From NCBI GenBank assembly GCA_945878725.1, contig CAMCTY010000003.1, positions 111,332 to 175,331 on the forward strand: a stretch of DNA of 64,000 bases, in the 5' to 3' direction. Of this stretch, positions 49,738 through 59,068 are shown one piece after another. The position numbers and the translations under genes were made by a program. The DNA is from Bifidobacterium breve. Its GTDB lineage: Bacteria > Actinomycetota > Acidimicrobiia > Acidimicrobiales > Acidimicrobilacustridaceae. The number at the start of each line of letters is the position of its first letter. The first letter of the stretch is position 1. Under the pieces are notes generated by a model. That model searched no databases and had not been told where the DNA came from. It saw only the letters and a list, made by a program, of their open reading frames with translations.

Positions 49738-50508
49738 TCATTTCGGGGTTCTCGATACCACCGGGGTCTCTGGGTTCACGAGATTGATGCGGGCAAGGTC
49801 CCTTTGATCGACCTGCCCCATCACGATCGTGAGAGAGGCCAGCTTCTCGGCCAGATTCGTTGCCGGTCCCAAATCCACAATTCCTTGAGGCCTCAGCCGC
49901 AATTGGAGGTTGCCATCGGGCAGCACGACGATCGCTAATACCCGACTGCGAACCCCTGGAGTCAGAAGAAACGCGGTTTCCAGGGAACCGGCAGAACTAT
50001 CGACATCGGTACCCACAGCCCCGGCAGTGAGGCCCTCTATCTGAATCGCAGGTCCGTCGATAAGCCCAGGGGGGCCGAGCACCCGGCCACTTCCGTCGAC
50101 GAGCACTGGAGTTCCTGTTTCGTCGGCCATCGTCGCCACGGCAATGCGTTCAACAACGATGATCTTCAGTTCACCAGAGATCGATCGATCCACCGTTGCC
50201 GAAGCGATCCACGGAAGCATCTCGATGCGCCGGGCGACCTCGGACGAGTTCACCGCCACCATCGGCGTACCGACCTCTACAGCGGCTGCGGCCAAAACGT
50301 CGTCGGCAGTGAGTCTTGATGTCCCTTCGACCGTTATCCGGTCGACATCGAAGAGTGCCGATTGGCTAATCAGCCATACGCCACCAATGGCCGCAATGAG
50401 TACAAGGGCAGCGACGATCCAGCGCTCGCGTTTGCGACGCTTCTCTGTCACCACGGCTTCGCGGCGGGCAGCAATACGGGGATCCACCTCGGCGGTTCGG
50501 TTGCTCAC
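49738..50508 (-). CDS. ftsQ: Cell division protein FtsQ
   Basis: 256 residues. A short basic cytoplasmic head, TM helix about residues 30-48 ([18 protein letters not shown]), then the POTRA domain ([20 protein letters not shown]) and the beta domain [20 protein letters not shown]. FtsQ bridges early and late divisome proteins via FtsL/FtsB. GTG start overlaps the murB stop (GTGA). Confidence 0.93.
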   Translation of the reverse strand: MSNRTAEVDPRIAARREAVVTEKRRKRERWIVAALVLIAAIGGVWLISQSALFDVDRITVEGTSRLTADDVLAAAAVEVGTPMVAVNSSEVARRIEMLPWIASATVDRSISGELKIIVVERIAVATMADETGTPVLVDGSGRVLGPPGLIDGPAIQIEGLTAGAVGTDVDSSAGSLETAFLLTPGVRSRVLAIVVLPDGNLQLRLRPQGIVDLGPATNLAEKLASLTIVMGQVDQRDLARINLVNPETPVVSRTPK

Positions 50509-51470
50509 GTCGTCAACTCTCCCGAAGCGGTAAGGCGCGCACCGACCGCATCGGCCTCTTCGCTGGTGAAGCCGAGCAAATGGGTCTCGGACCGAAGTTC
50601 GACTCCGAACTTTTCACGAACCAATCTGCGCATCTCGATCATCAAGTGTCGGACGTCCTCGGCCGATCCCTCATCGTCGGCTTGGATGAAATTCGCATGC
50701 TTCTCGGAGACCGACGCGGTTCCGACGCGCAATCCACGCGCTCCGGCTTCGTCGAGCAGTCGTCCTGCCGCGTCTCCTTGAGGATTCACGAACACTGATC
50801 CCGCGTTCGCTCCGCCCGGCTGGTGGGACCGGCGCCATCGCACGATTTCCGAGATCGCATTCTCCGCGATCTCCTTGTCCCCAAGGTCGAGACGCAATTC
50901 AGCTTCCACCACGATTTGGGAATCGCCCAGATCGGAATGACGCATACCGAGCCCCAACGCCGCCGCATCTATTGTCTGAACTGCACCCGAATTCAGGTCG
51001 ACAATCCGAACCGAGACAAGGGACGCCGCCATGTCGGATCCGTGGCCTCCGGCGTTCATGCGAACAGCACCGCCGATTGATCCGGGCACTCCGACCGCCC
51101 ATTCGAATCCAGTCAGGCCGGCCGCCGCCGTCTGGCGGGCGACGACGGGAAGGGCTGCCGCTGCGCCGACGCTCACGTTGGTGCCGTCGATGGCAACCGT
51201 TGCGAGTTCATCGGTCAGGAGAATCGCAACACCCTGAAATCCGCGATCGGCGACAAGAAGGTTGGACCCGCGACCGAGCGCGACCATCGGAACTCCCGAG
51301 CCCGCCAGAACCTGTCCGACGGACTGCACCTGCTCAACCGTGCGCGCACGCACAAGAAGTGCTGCGGTTCCCCCCACCCGATAGGTCGTGAGCGGTCCGA
51401 TCGGTGCGTCCTGTTCCAGAGCCGGTCCGAGCGCTGCGAAAAGTTTGTCGAGGAGTGACGAATCGATCAT
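50505..51470 (-). CDS. murB: UDP-N-acetylenolpyruvoylglucosamine reductase
   Basis: FAD enzyme making UDP-MurNAc. 321 residues. LTTYRVGGTAALLVRA (FAD site), LGRGSNLLVAD, VGVPGSIGGAVRMNAG, catalytic Ser in GGANAGSVFVNP, and Glu region FGVELRSETHLLG. ATG 51470 overlaps the murC stop by 4 nt. Confidence 0.96.
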   Translation of the reverse strand: MIDSSLLDKLFAALGPALEQDAPIGPLTTYRVGGTAALLVRARTVEQVQSVGQVLAGSGVPMVALGRGSNLLVADRGFQGVAILLTDELATVAIDGTNVSVGAAAALPVVARQTAAAGLTGFEWAVGVPGSIGGAVRMNAGGHGSDMAASLVSVRIVDLNSGAVQTIDAAALGLGMRHSDLGDSQIVVEAELRLDLGDKEIAENAISEIVRWRRSHQPGGANAGSVFVNPQGDAAGRLLDEAGARGLRVGTASVSEKHANFIQADDEGSAEDVRHLMIEMRRLVREKFGVELRSETHLLGFTSEEADAVGARLTASGELTT

Positions 51471-52882
51471 CGCTCGGCTCTCACCTTCGCGGAGAGCAAC
51501 TGCTGGACTTCATCGGGAATGTCGGTCAGGTCGCCTGCTCCGAGCGTCAGACAGAGGTCCCCTGCTCGAAGTCTGGAAGCGAGGAACGCAGCCAACTCGC
51601 TGCGCACCGGGACGTAGGCGACGTTGCGCTGACTGTGAGATCCGAGGACTGCATCAACGATCAGTTTTCCCGAAACCCCATCGCGTGGCGACTCCCCCGC
51701 CGCATAGATATCTGTCAGCACCAGCTGGTCAGCGCCCTCGAACGCATCGGCAAATTCATGCCAGAGCGATGCGGTTCTGCTGTAACGATGGGGCTGGAAC
51801 ACCACAACTAGTCGGCGCCAATCGCCATCGCGAGCGGCCGACACCGCGGCGGCGATCTCCGTCGGGAGATGCGCGTAATCGTCGATGAATGTCACGCCTG
51901 CGGTTTCGCCGCGGGCCTGAAATCGACGTCCCACGCCGCCGAACGCAGCCAGGGCCTGCGAGGCCACAGCGAACTCGATTCCAACTTTGAGTGCGATGGC
52001 AATCGCTGCGCACGCGTTCAGCGCATTGTGAACTCCGGGGAGCGGCAGGTGAACCGTCCCGAGCTGAACGCCATTGTGCTCAACGCCAAACGTGCAACCG
52101 TCGCGCCCGCTATGCAGGTCGACGATGCGCACATCAGCCAGCGGAGACTGACCGTAGGAGAGCGCGCCGGCCGCCTTTCCCAATTCAGCAGCTACGTCGT
52201 CGTCGGCACAGACAATGCATTGACCTGAAGTCGATTTCATGAACGCTGCGAAGGCGCTATGGAGATTTTCGACAGAGCCGTGGTATTCGAGATGGTCCGG
52301 CTCAATGTTGGTTACCAGTGTCAGTTCGGGGGTGACCGAGAATCCTGATCCATCGCTCTCGTCCGCCTCGATGACGAACCACTCCCCCGAATCCCAATCG
52401 GCGCTGGTATCGAGATCGAGTACTTCTCCCCCGATAATGAACGAAGGCTTGGATCCCGCGGCGCGGAGGATGAGCGCGAGCATCGACGCAGTTGTCGTCT
52501 TGCCGTGTGTTCCGGCGACCGCAATGGTGCGGCGCATCGACGCGAAGGATTGAAGGACTGGCGACCGTCCGACAACAGGGATGGAACGTTCACCGGCCGA
52601 AACGACTTCGACATTGTCGGATGGAATCGCCGTAGAGATGACAACGAGATCGGTAGTCGCCGAAATATTGGCTGGATCATGGCCAACGAACACACGCACG
52701 CCGCGTGAACGCAGTCGATCAAGTACCGCCGACTCGCGAATGTCGCTCCCCGACACCGAATGGCCCATCGCAGCAAGCACCGTCGCGATCGGCGACATGC
52801 CGGGGCCACCGGCACCCACGACGTGGATCGAGAGCGACGCGGAAAGATCCGGGAAAGGTTCAGTTGCGGTCGGCACGGGCAT
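51467..52882 (-). CDS. murC: UDP-N-acetylmuramate-L-alanine ligase
   Basis: Adds L-Ala to UDP-MurNAc using ATP. 471 residues. N-terminal UDP-binding IHVVGAGGPGMSPIATVL, P-loop VAGTHGKTTTASML, VTNIEPDHLEYHG, and the C-terminal DDYAHLPTEIAAAV with VFQPHRYSRT. The usual GxGGxGMS form is present as GAGGPGMS. The start overlaps the end of murG by 23 nt, more than elsewhere in the cluster. Confidence 0.96.
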   Translation of the reverse strand: MPVPTATEPFPDLSASLSIHVVGAGGPGMSPIATVLAAMGHSVSGSDIRESAVLDRLRSRGVRVFVGHDPANISATTDLVVISTAIPSDNVEVVSAGERSIPVVGRSPVLQSFASMRRTIAVAGTHGKTTTASMLALILRAAGSKPSFIIGGEVLDLDTSADWDSGEWFVIEADESDGSGFSVTPELTLVTNIEPDHLEYHGSVENLHSAFAAFMKSTSGQCIVCADDDVAAELGKAAGALSYGQSPLADVRIVDLHSGRDGCTFGVEHNGVQLGTVHLPLPGVHNALNACAAIAIALKVGIEFAVASQALAAFGGVGRRFQARGETAGVTFIDDYAHLPTEIAAAVSAARDGDWRRLVVVFQPHRYSRTASLWHEFADAFEGADQLVLTDIYAAGESPRDGVSGKLIVDAVLGSHSQRNVAYVPVRSELAAFLASRLRAGDLCLTLGAGDLTDIPDEVQQLLSAKVRAER

Positions 52883-54002
52883 GGTTCTCTACGAGTTCAG
52901 CGACACGGTCGGCTGCATCGGGATGAGCAAGAGTTGCCGCCGCTTCGCCCATGGCGACAAGTGATGCCGGAGCATCAAGAAGCGGGAGAAGTTCGGTAAC
53001 AAGGCGGCGACCAGTGAGTTCGTCATCGGGAACAAGAATGGCCGCTCCCACTCGAACAAGTGCCGCGGCGTTGGCAGTCTGATGATCCCGGGGAGCACTC
53101 GGGAGAGGAACGAGCACCGCTCCGAGGCCGACCTCGGCGAGTTCGGCCACTGTTGTTCCCCCCGAGCGACCGATGAGAAGATCGGCGGCGGCCAGAACAA
53201 GATCCATGCGCTCCTCGTAGGGGATCTGCTCGTAGACGAGCCCTCCGTCGGGCAACGTCGGAGTAGTTGCCTGAACGAGATCCCAATCGCGAGTTCCAAC
53301 GACATGGCGGATTGCGAGATCGCTCCTGGCGGCCAGCAACGGAAGAGCCTCGAGTACCGCCGTGTTCACCTTTCGGGCGCCGAGCGAACCCGTGACGACG
53401 GCGACGACGGTTCGATCAAGCGGGAGCCCAAGTGCTTCACGCGACCGATCGCGATCAGCCAAACGATCGATAGCGAGGACCTCAGCGCGGACCGGGTTAC
53501 CGGTCAACACCGATCGGGGAAGATCTGTCTCGGCGAAGGGAACCGCGCTCGCTTTGGCGAACCTTCCTGCAAGCCGATTCGCCGCACCCGCTCGCGCGTT
53601 CTGTTCGGTGACGATGATCGGAACACGCCAAAGAATTGCCCCGAGTGTGCAGGCAACACTCGCGTAACCGCCGAGCGTGACGACCACGGCCGGACGCCGG
53701 CGACGGACGATCCCGATCCCTTTCACGCCGGCGCGGATGAGACCCCAGACCGCGCCGAAATTGTCAAGGGTTAGACGCCGCTGGATACCGCGTCCCGGCA
53801 GCGCGGTGAGTCCGAAACCCGCAGTTGGCACGAGAACGTTCTCCATCCCCCTACTACTTCCAACGAAATGGATTGAAGCCGTTTCATGTCCCCGGTCCAC
53901 CAACGCGCGCGCAATGGCGAGACCAGGCAGCACGTGTCCTGCCGTTCCGCCTCCGACGATCAGGGCGAACGTGGCGGGCTCGGCTGAAGGCCGAACCGAC
54001 AT
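52860..54002 (-). CDS. murG: UDP-GlcNAc:lipid I GlcNAc transferase
   Basis: Makes lipid II at the inner face of the membrane. 380 residues, GT-B fold. IVGGGTAGHVLPGLAIARAL is the N-terminal signature; also GRGIQRRL, VVTLGGYASV, VTEQNARAGAANRL, VTGSLGARKVN and RSGGTTVAELAEVG. ATG 54002 overlaps the ftsW stop (TGATG). A longer in-frame extension exists but runs inside ftsW and is not needed. Confidence 0.96.
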   Translation of the reverse strand: MSVRPSAEPATFALIVGGGTAGHVLPGLAIARALVDRGHETASIHFVGSSRGMENVLVPTAGFGLTALPGRGIQRRLTLDNFGAVWGLIRAGVKGIGIVRRRRPAVVVTLGGYASVACTLGAILWRVPIIVTEQNARAGAANRLAGRFAKASAVPFAETDLPRSVLTGNPVRAEVLAIDRLADRDRSREALGLPLDRTVVAVVTGSLGARKVNTAVLEALPLLAARSDLAIRHVVGTRDWDLVQATTPTLPDGGLVYEQIPYEERMDLVLAAADLLIGRSGGTTVAELAEVGLGAVLVPLPSAPRDHQTANAAALVRVGAAILVPDDELTGRRLVTELLPLLDAPASLVAMGEAAATLAHPDAADRVAELVENHARADRN

Positions 54003-55198
54003 CAGCGCGCCTGACGAGCGACGTTGAGCAACACGCCCACGGCGGCCATCGTCACGACGAGCGATGACCCTCCAGCGGAGACGAAGGGCAGCGGTACGCC
54101 GGTGATCGGGAGCACCCCAACGACGGCTCCGACGTTGATGAGCGCCTGCACGAGAATCCACGTGGTCACACCGGTGGCGATGAGCATTCCGAGACGGTCC
54201 GACGAGCGCAGAGCCGTGCGCACGCCCAAGAGGCCAAGACTGAGAACGAGGGCGATCACAATTAAGGCACCCGCCAAACCGGCCTCTTCGCCGATGATGG
54301 CGTAGATGAAGTCGGTGTGGGCCTCAGGGAGAAAGCCCCACTTCGCTCGGCCGGCACCGAGACCCGTTCCGAGTAGCCCGCCACTCGCAAGACTCACTTG
54401 GCTCTGAATCGTCTGGAAACCGGTGTTCAACGGATCGGCCCACGGATCGATGAATGCGACGAGACGTCGATACCGATAGGGCTCAAAACGGGCCGCCAAA
54501 CCCGCGGCGCCGACAAGTATCACAATGAGCAATCCCAACGGCTTTCCCGGAATCCCCCCGATAAACAGCATCACGAGAACAATCGAAGCGAGGATAATCG
54601 TCGTCCCGAGATTCGGCTGGAGCATCAAGAGCGCCACAAAGCTAAGAAAGACAACGAGAATCGGCCAGAGCACGGCCCGGTTGTTATCGAGTTGCTTCGC
54701 CCGACGGGTCAGAACATCGGCCACAAACAGGATCATCACGAGCTTGACCAGTTCCGAGGGCTGAACACGGAGCGGGCCCCATCCCAACCAACGCGACGCG
54801 CCATTTACATTGACGCCGATTACGGGCATGAGGACGAGCACCATTAGGACTCCGGTAATCACCAACGCCCAGGGGATCCAATTGACCAGCCGGTGATAGT
54901 CGATTCGCTGCACGAGAAAAAGTGCAGCGACACCGAGGAGCAACCAGATGAACTGCCGCTGGACCTGATACCAGGTCGAACCGTTCTCATAGAGAGCTGT
55001 GACCGATGACGCGGAGAGAATCATCACGAGTCCGATGAGACTCAGCACAGAGACGATGCCGATGATGCCGCGATAGAGATTGGCTTGCTGACGAAGCTCG
55101 GCCGTCGATTCCCGGCGATCAGCGGATGAGTTGTCCCCTCGCTTCGCTCTTTTCGTTTTCGCTGTCTTCGGCGACTTTGACGTCTTTGCTGTCGTCAT
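54002..55198 (-). CDS. ftsW: Peptidoglycan glycosyltransferase FtsW
   Basis: SEDS-family polymerase working with FtsI. 398 residues. A basic N-terminal tail (TAKTSKSPKTAKTKRAKRG) precedes about ten TM helices. SEDS motifs: GASRWLGWGPLRVQPSELVK, LLMLQPNLGTT, GTGLGAGRAKWGFLPEAHTD (catalytic Asp region), FIYAIIGEEAG and LPITGVPLPFVSAGGSS. ATG 55198 overlaps the murD stop by 4 nt. Confidence 0.96.
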   Translation of the reverse strand: MTTAKTSKSPKTAKTKRAKRGDNSSADRRESTAELRQQANLYRGIIGIVSVLSLIGLVMILSASSVTALYENGSTWYQVQRQFIWLLLGVAALFLVQRIDYHRLVNWIPWALVITGVLMVLVLMPVIGVNVNGASRWLGWGPLRVQPSELVKLVMILFVADVLTRRAKQLDNNRAVLWPILVVFLSFVALLMLQPNLGTTIILASIVLVMLFIGGIPGKPLGLLIVILVGAAGLAARFEPYRYRRLVAFIDPWADPLNTGFQTIQSQVSLASGGLLGTGLGAGRAKWGFLPEAHTDFIYAIIGEEAGLAGALIVIALVLSLGLLGVRTALRSSDRLGMLIATGVTTWILVQALINVGAVVGVLPITGVPLPFVSAGGSSLVVTMAAVGVLLNVARQAR

Positions 55199-56568
55199 GA
55201 TCGCGTTCCGCCGTCGTCGCCGACACAAGCCCTGACGGCCGCCGCGAACGCATCGCCGCGCTGGCTATAGGAGTCGAACCAGTCGAACGACGCGCAACTC
55301 GGCGACAGCAGCACGACATCACCAGATTTGGCCATCTCCTGCGCCGCGGCGACCACATCGTTCATGTCGGTCGTGACTCGGACCACGTCACATGAGCCAT
55401 CGAATACTCGAGCTACGTCATCCGCGGCCTCACCGATCGCAATGACGCCGCGTATCGGGGGAACGGCCGCAGCAAGAACTGAAAGATCAAGCCCCTTGTT
55501 GCGTCCGCCCGAGAGAAGGATCACAGACTCGAAACCGGCGACGGCGGCAAGCGTCGCGTGCGGGGTCGTAGCCTTCGAATCGTCGAACCATCGGATCCCG
55601 TCGGCTTCGGCCACGAGTTGAACCCGATGCGGAAGTCCTGCGAAAGAACGCAGCACGGATCGGACAGCATCGATGTCCGCGCCAACCGCCATTGCAGCGG
55701 TTGCGGCCGCAAGACCATTCGTGACGTCATGGGGCAACTGGCGCGGAAGTTCGTGAACCGCCACGAGGGGCGTTCCATCTGCAAGCCGCATGACACCATC
55801 GACAACGGTTGCATCGGCGGCGGTTCCCGGCCCACCGAAGGTCACGGTGTGCGCGTCGGCATTCCGGTTGGCCAGCACTACCGGATCAGAGGCATTCGCA
55901 ATGGCGAGTCCGAAGTCCGCATCGAGGTCTCGCCAAATCTTGGCTTTCGCCGACTCGTACGTCGCCAGCGACTCGTGGGCGTCGAGATGATCCGGTGCGA
56001 AATTGAGCCAGACAGCGGCGGCAGGTCGAAATCGTCGGGTCGTTCCAAGTCTGAACGAGGACGCTTCGACGACGAAGACTTGGGTCGATGACTCGCTAAT
56101 CGCCTCAACTAAGGGCGTCTCAGTATTGCCACACGCAACTGCGGCGATCCCCGATCGGTTGAGCATCTCGGCCACAATCGTCGTCACAGTTGTCTTTCCG
56201 TCGGTCCCCGTGATTGCGACAACGGTCCGATCGTCCCAAGCGCCGGCTAGATCGAACTCGGAAAGAACCGGCTTTGATGCGTTCTGAGCGGCAGCGAAGA
56301 GCGGATGCGTCTCCGGGACCCCAGGGCTGGGAAGCACGAAGTCGCTCGCCTCGACGAGGCGCGCAAGATCAATTACCGAAGGTGCTTCAACAAGTTTCAC
56401 TGCCATTGATGCTGCCGCAGCGTGAACCGCAGCGGAGGGATGCTCGTCGACCGCGGTGACGCCGAAACCCCGGGCGAGGAGAGCCCTCGCAACGGCCTGT
56501 CCCGTGACGCCAAAGCCGACGATGAGGGCGTGCCCTCCATCGATCGCGAACGGTTCCTCGACATCCAT
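55195..56568 (-). CDS. murD: UDP-MurNAc-L-alanine:D-glutamate ligase
   Basis: Adds D-Glu. 457 residues. LIVGFGVTGQAVARALLARG, PSPGVPETHPLF, P-loop VAITGTDGKTTVTTIV, VWLNFAPDHLDAHES, GLPHRVQLVAEADGIRWFDD and LLSGGRNKGLDLSVL. ATG 56568 overlaps the mraY stop by one base (TGATG). Confidence 0.96.
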   Translation of the reverse strand: MDVEEPFAIDGGHALIVGFGVTGQAVARALLARGFGVTAVDEHPSAAVHAAAASMAVKLVEAPSVIDLARLVEASDFVLPSPGVPETHPLFAAAQNASKPVLSEFDLAGAWDDRTVVAITGTDGKTTVTTIVAEMLNRSGIAAVACGNTETPLVEAISESSTQVFVVEASSFRLGTTRRFRPAAAVWLNFAPDHLDAHESLATYESAKAKIWRDLDADFGLAIANASDPVVLANRNADAHTVTFGGPGTAADATVVDGVMRLADGTPLVAVHELPRQLPHDVTNGLAAATAAMAVGADIDAVRSVLRSFAGLPHRVQLVAEADGIRWFDDSKATTPHATLAAVAGFESVILLSGGRNKGLDLSVLAAAVPPIRGVIAIGEAADDVARVFDGSCDVVRVTTDMNDVVAAAQEMAKSGDVVLLSPSCASFDWFDSYSQRGDAFAAAVRACVGDDGGTRS

Positions 56569-57602
56569 CAGTAGATAGTTCCTGGGATGTTGATGAAGTC
56601 GGCGTAATAGAGACCAAGCGCAAGAGCCGTGAACAGCCCAGCGACGATCCAGAGGCGGACAATCACCGTCGTCTCTGGCCAACCAGCTAGTTCGAAGTGG
56701 TGATGCAACGGTGCCATACGGAAGATGCGCCGGCCAAAGATACGGAAACTGCCCACCTGCAAGATCACCGACACCGTCTCCATGACGAAGAGGCCGCCGA
56801 TTAGCGGGAGCAACAGAATCGTGTTCGTGCTGAGGGCAATAGCTGCGAGACCCGCACCGATCGCCAACGAGCCGGTGTCGCCCATGAAGATCTTCGCCGG
56901 AGCGGCATTCCACCACAGGAAGCCGGCACAGGCACCGACCATGGACGCCGCAACAACTGCCGTGTCAAGGAAACTTTCGTCGTTGTAGATCGCGTTGTAA
57001 CGGAATCCCCAGAATGCGATCACCGTGTACGCAGAGAACGAGAAGATCGCCCCACCTGCCGCCAACCCATCAAGTCCATCCGTCAGATTCACCGCATTCG
57101 TCGTGGCGTAGAAGATGACGATTGCGAGGATTACCCATCCAACATTTCCGAGTTCTAGACCCGGGTAATCGAACCGGGTGAATGACAGCGTCGTCTTCAC
57201 ATTCGTGAAGACGAGCATAGAAACCGAGAAGAGGACGGCAACGAGAAGAAGCCCAAAGGTCTTCGCCCGTTTGTTGAGCCCGAGGTTGCGTTCCCGGAAA
57301 ACCTTGATCACGTCGTCGGCGAAACCTACGAGTCCGGCGAGAACGATTGCGCCGATGCAGAGGAGCCCGCGACGCGTGTAAACCGCTCCTTGGAAATCAC
57401 TCACCAGCCATGCAATCGCAGCGGCGCCGACGATCGCCACTCCGCCCATGGTCGGGGTTCCCGCCTTGGTCATGTGACCTTGAGGTCCATCCTCGCGGAT
57501 CGGCTGTCCTATCTCACGACGCTTCAGGAACTCGATCAAGACGCGGGTTCCGATCAGCGAGATCGCGAGTGAAACGGCAGCAGCGATGAGTAGGCGAATC
57601 AT
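56568..57602 (-). CDS. mraY: Phospho-MurNAc-pentapeptide transferase
   Basis: Makes lipid I from UDP-MurNAc-pentapeptide and undecaprenyl phosphate. 344 residues, ten TM helices. GHMTKAGTPTMGG, the Asp motif VGFADDVIK, NAVNLTDGLDGLA, FMGDTGSLAIGAGLA and MAPLHHHFELAGW. Start overlaps the murE stop by 4 nt; murF, which normally sits between them, is absent. Confidence 0.97.
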   Translation of the reverse strand: MIRLLIAAAVSLAISLIGTRVLIEFLKRREIGQPIREDGPQGHMTKAGTPTMGGVAIVGAAAIAWLVSDFQGAVYTRRGLLCIGAIVLAGLVGFADDVIKVFRERNLGLNKRAKTFGLLLVAVLFSVSMLVFTNVKTTLSFTRFDYPGLELGNVGWVILAIVIFYATTNAVNLTDGLDGLAAGGAIFSFSAYTVIAFWGFRYNAIYNDESFLDTAVVAASMVGACAGFLWWNAAPAKIFMGDTGSLAIGAGLAAIALSTNTILLLPLIGGLFVMETVSVILQVGSFRIFGRRIFRMAPLHHHFELAGWPETTVIVRLWIVAGLFTALALGLYYADFINIPGTIY

Positions 57603-59068
57603 GATCTTCCTTCGATGCGGGTCAATTCTTCAGCCGCCACTATTCGATCGTCGAACGGTTCGACGACGTCTCCGATCGTCTGGGTCGTCTCATGACCCTT
57701 ACCTGCGATGATCACGACGTCTCCCTCGCTGGCGAGCGAAACCGCACGTGCGATAGCGGCACGTCGATCGGGCTCGACCATGACCTCTGTCGCCCTGCGG
57801 GCCGATGAGCGCTCGATACCACTCATTATCGATTCGATAATTACGTCCGTACTCTCGCTTCGCGAGTTGTCGGCCGTGACGATGACAACGTCGGCGAGAT
57901 CCGCTGCGGCTTCGCCCATCGCAGAACGTTTTGATCGGTCCCGGTCACCACCGCAACCGAACACGACAACGACACGCCCGCGTTTTCCTGACGGATCTGT
58001 CGAGACAAGAGCATCTGCTGCGGCAAGAAGTTGGGTAAGTCCGTCCGGCGTATGCGCGAAGTCGACAACAACGGCGAATGACTGCCCCCCATCGACCAAT
58101 TCAAATCTTCCTGGGATAACGATCGGAACTGACAGTCCGGCTGCGATCACCTCATCGGTGATCCCCAGAGCGGAAGCGACATGTGCAGCAGCGAGGGCAT
58201 TACTCACATTGAATTCGCCGCCTATAGCGAGAGTGACCCGATTGCCGCGCCAGAGAAAGGTTGAACCCGAAGCTTCGAGTCGAACATCTGCGACTTCGTC
58301 CAATGTAAATCCGTCGACAGGGACACTGACCGTGTCGGCGAGGAGACGTCCGTACGGGCTATCGAGATTGACAATGGCGCGTTCGGCACGGTCGGGTTCG
58401 AACAATCGCGCCTTAGCCCCGAAATAGCTCTCCATCGAGTCGTGAAAATCAAGATGATCCCGCGACAGATTCGTGAATACCGCAATTGAAAATTTGGTGG
58501 AGTCGACGCGGTGCAGCGAAAGCGCGTGGGAGGACACCTCCATCGCAACCACGTTGACGCCACCGTCGCGCCACTGCGCCAGTTGCCTCTGGATATCGGG
58601 AGACTCAGGAGTCGTGCGCGCACCCGACAACGTGCCCAACACTTCGGTTGGACAACCTGCATGCTCCAGAATCGCACGAAGCAACCAAGTGGTAGTCGTC
58701 TTACCGTTCGTGCCGGTTATTCCGACGACAGTGATCGAGTCCGATGGATTACCAAAGCAAGCGGCGGCGGCGGGAGCCATGGCCGCTCGCGTGTCAGGGA
58801 CCCGAATCTGAGGAGCGTCGACGTCGAGCATCCGCTCGACAAGAATCGCAACAGCACCCCTTTCGATTGCTTCGGCCGCATGGTCGTGACCGTCGTGTCG
58901 TGCTCCAGTCACGCAGCAAAACAGTGCACCGGGAGAAACGCTTCGCGAATCATGGACAACATCGGTGACGGGAATCTCCGAGGCCAATCCACGGTCAAGC
59001 CCCTCTGCTACCAGAAGTTCCGCTGATGGAATCTTCTCGACGAGTGCGTGCAAAAGCACACCACTCAC
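57599..59068 (-). CDS. murE: UDP-MurNAc-tripeptide synthetase
   Basis: Adds the third residue of the stem peptide. 489 residues. P-loop GITGTNGKTTTTWLL, VAMEVSSHALSLHRV, NLSRDHLDFHDSME, VVVDFAHTPDGL and CGGDRDRSKRSAMG. The substrate motif, DNPR in meso-DAP enzymes, reads DNSR here. The Arg and Asn that contact DAP are kept, so meso-DAP is still the best guess. GTG 59068 overlaps ftsI (GTGA). Confidence 0.93.
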   Translation of the reverse strand: MSGVLLHALVEKIPSAELLVAEGLDRGLASEIPVTDVVHDSRSVSPGALFCCVTGARHDGHDHAAEAIERGAVAILVERMLDVDAPQIRVPDTRAAMAPAAAACFGNPSDSITVVGITGTNGKTTTTWLLRAILEHAGCPTEVLGTLSGARTTPESPDIQRQLAQWRDGGVNVVAMEVSSHALSLHRVDSTKFSIAVFTNLSRDHLDFHDSMESYFGAKARLFEPDRAERAIVNLDSPYGRLLADTVSVPVDGFTLDEVADVRLEASGSTFLWRGNRVTLAIGGEFNVSNALAAAHVASALGITDEVIAAGLSVPIVIPGRFELVDGGQSFAVVVDFAHTPDGLTQLLAAADALVSTDPSGKRGRVVVVFGCGGDRDRSKRSAMGEAAADLADVVIVTADNSRSESTDVIIESIMSGIERSSARRATEVMVEPDRRAAIARAVSLASEGDVVIIAGKGHETTQTIGDVVEPFDDRIVAAEELTRIEGRS

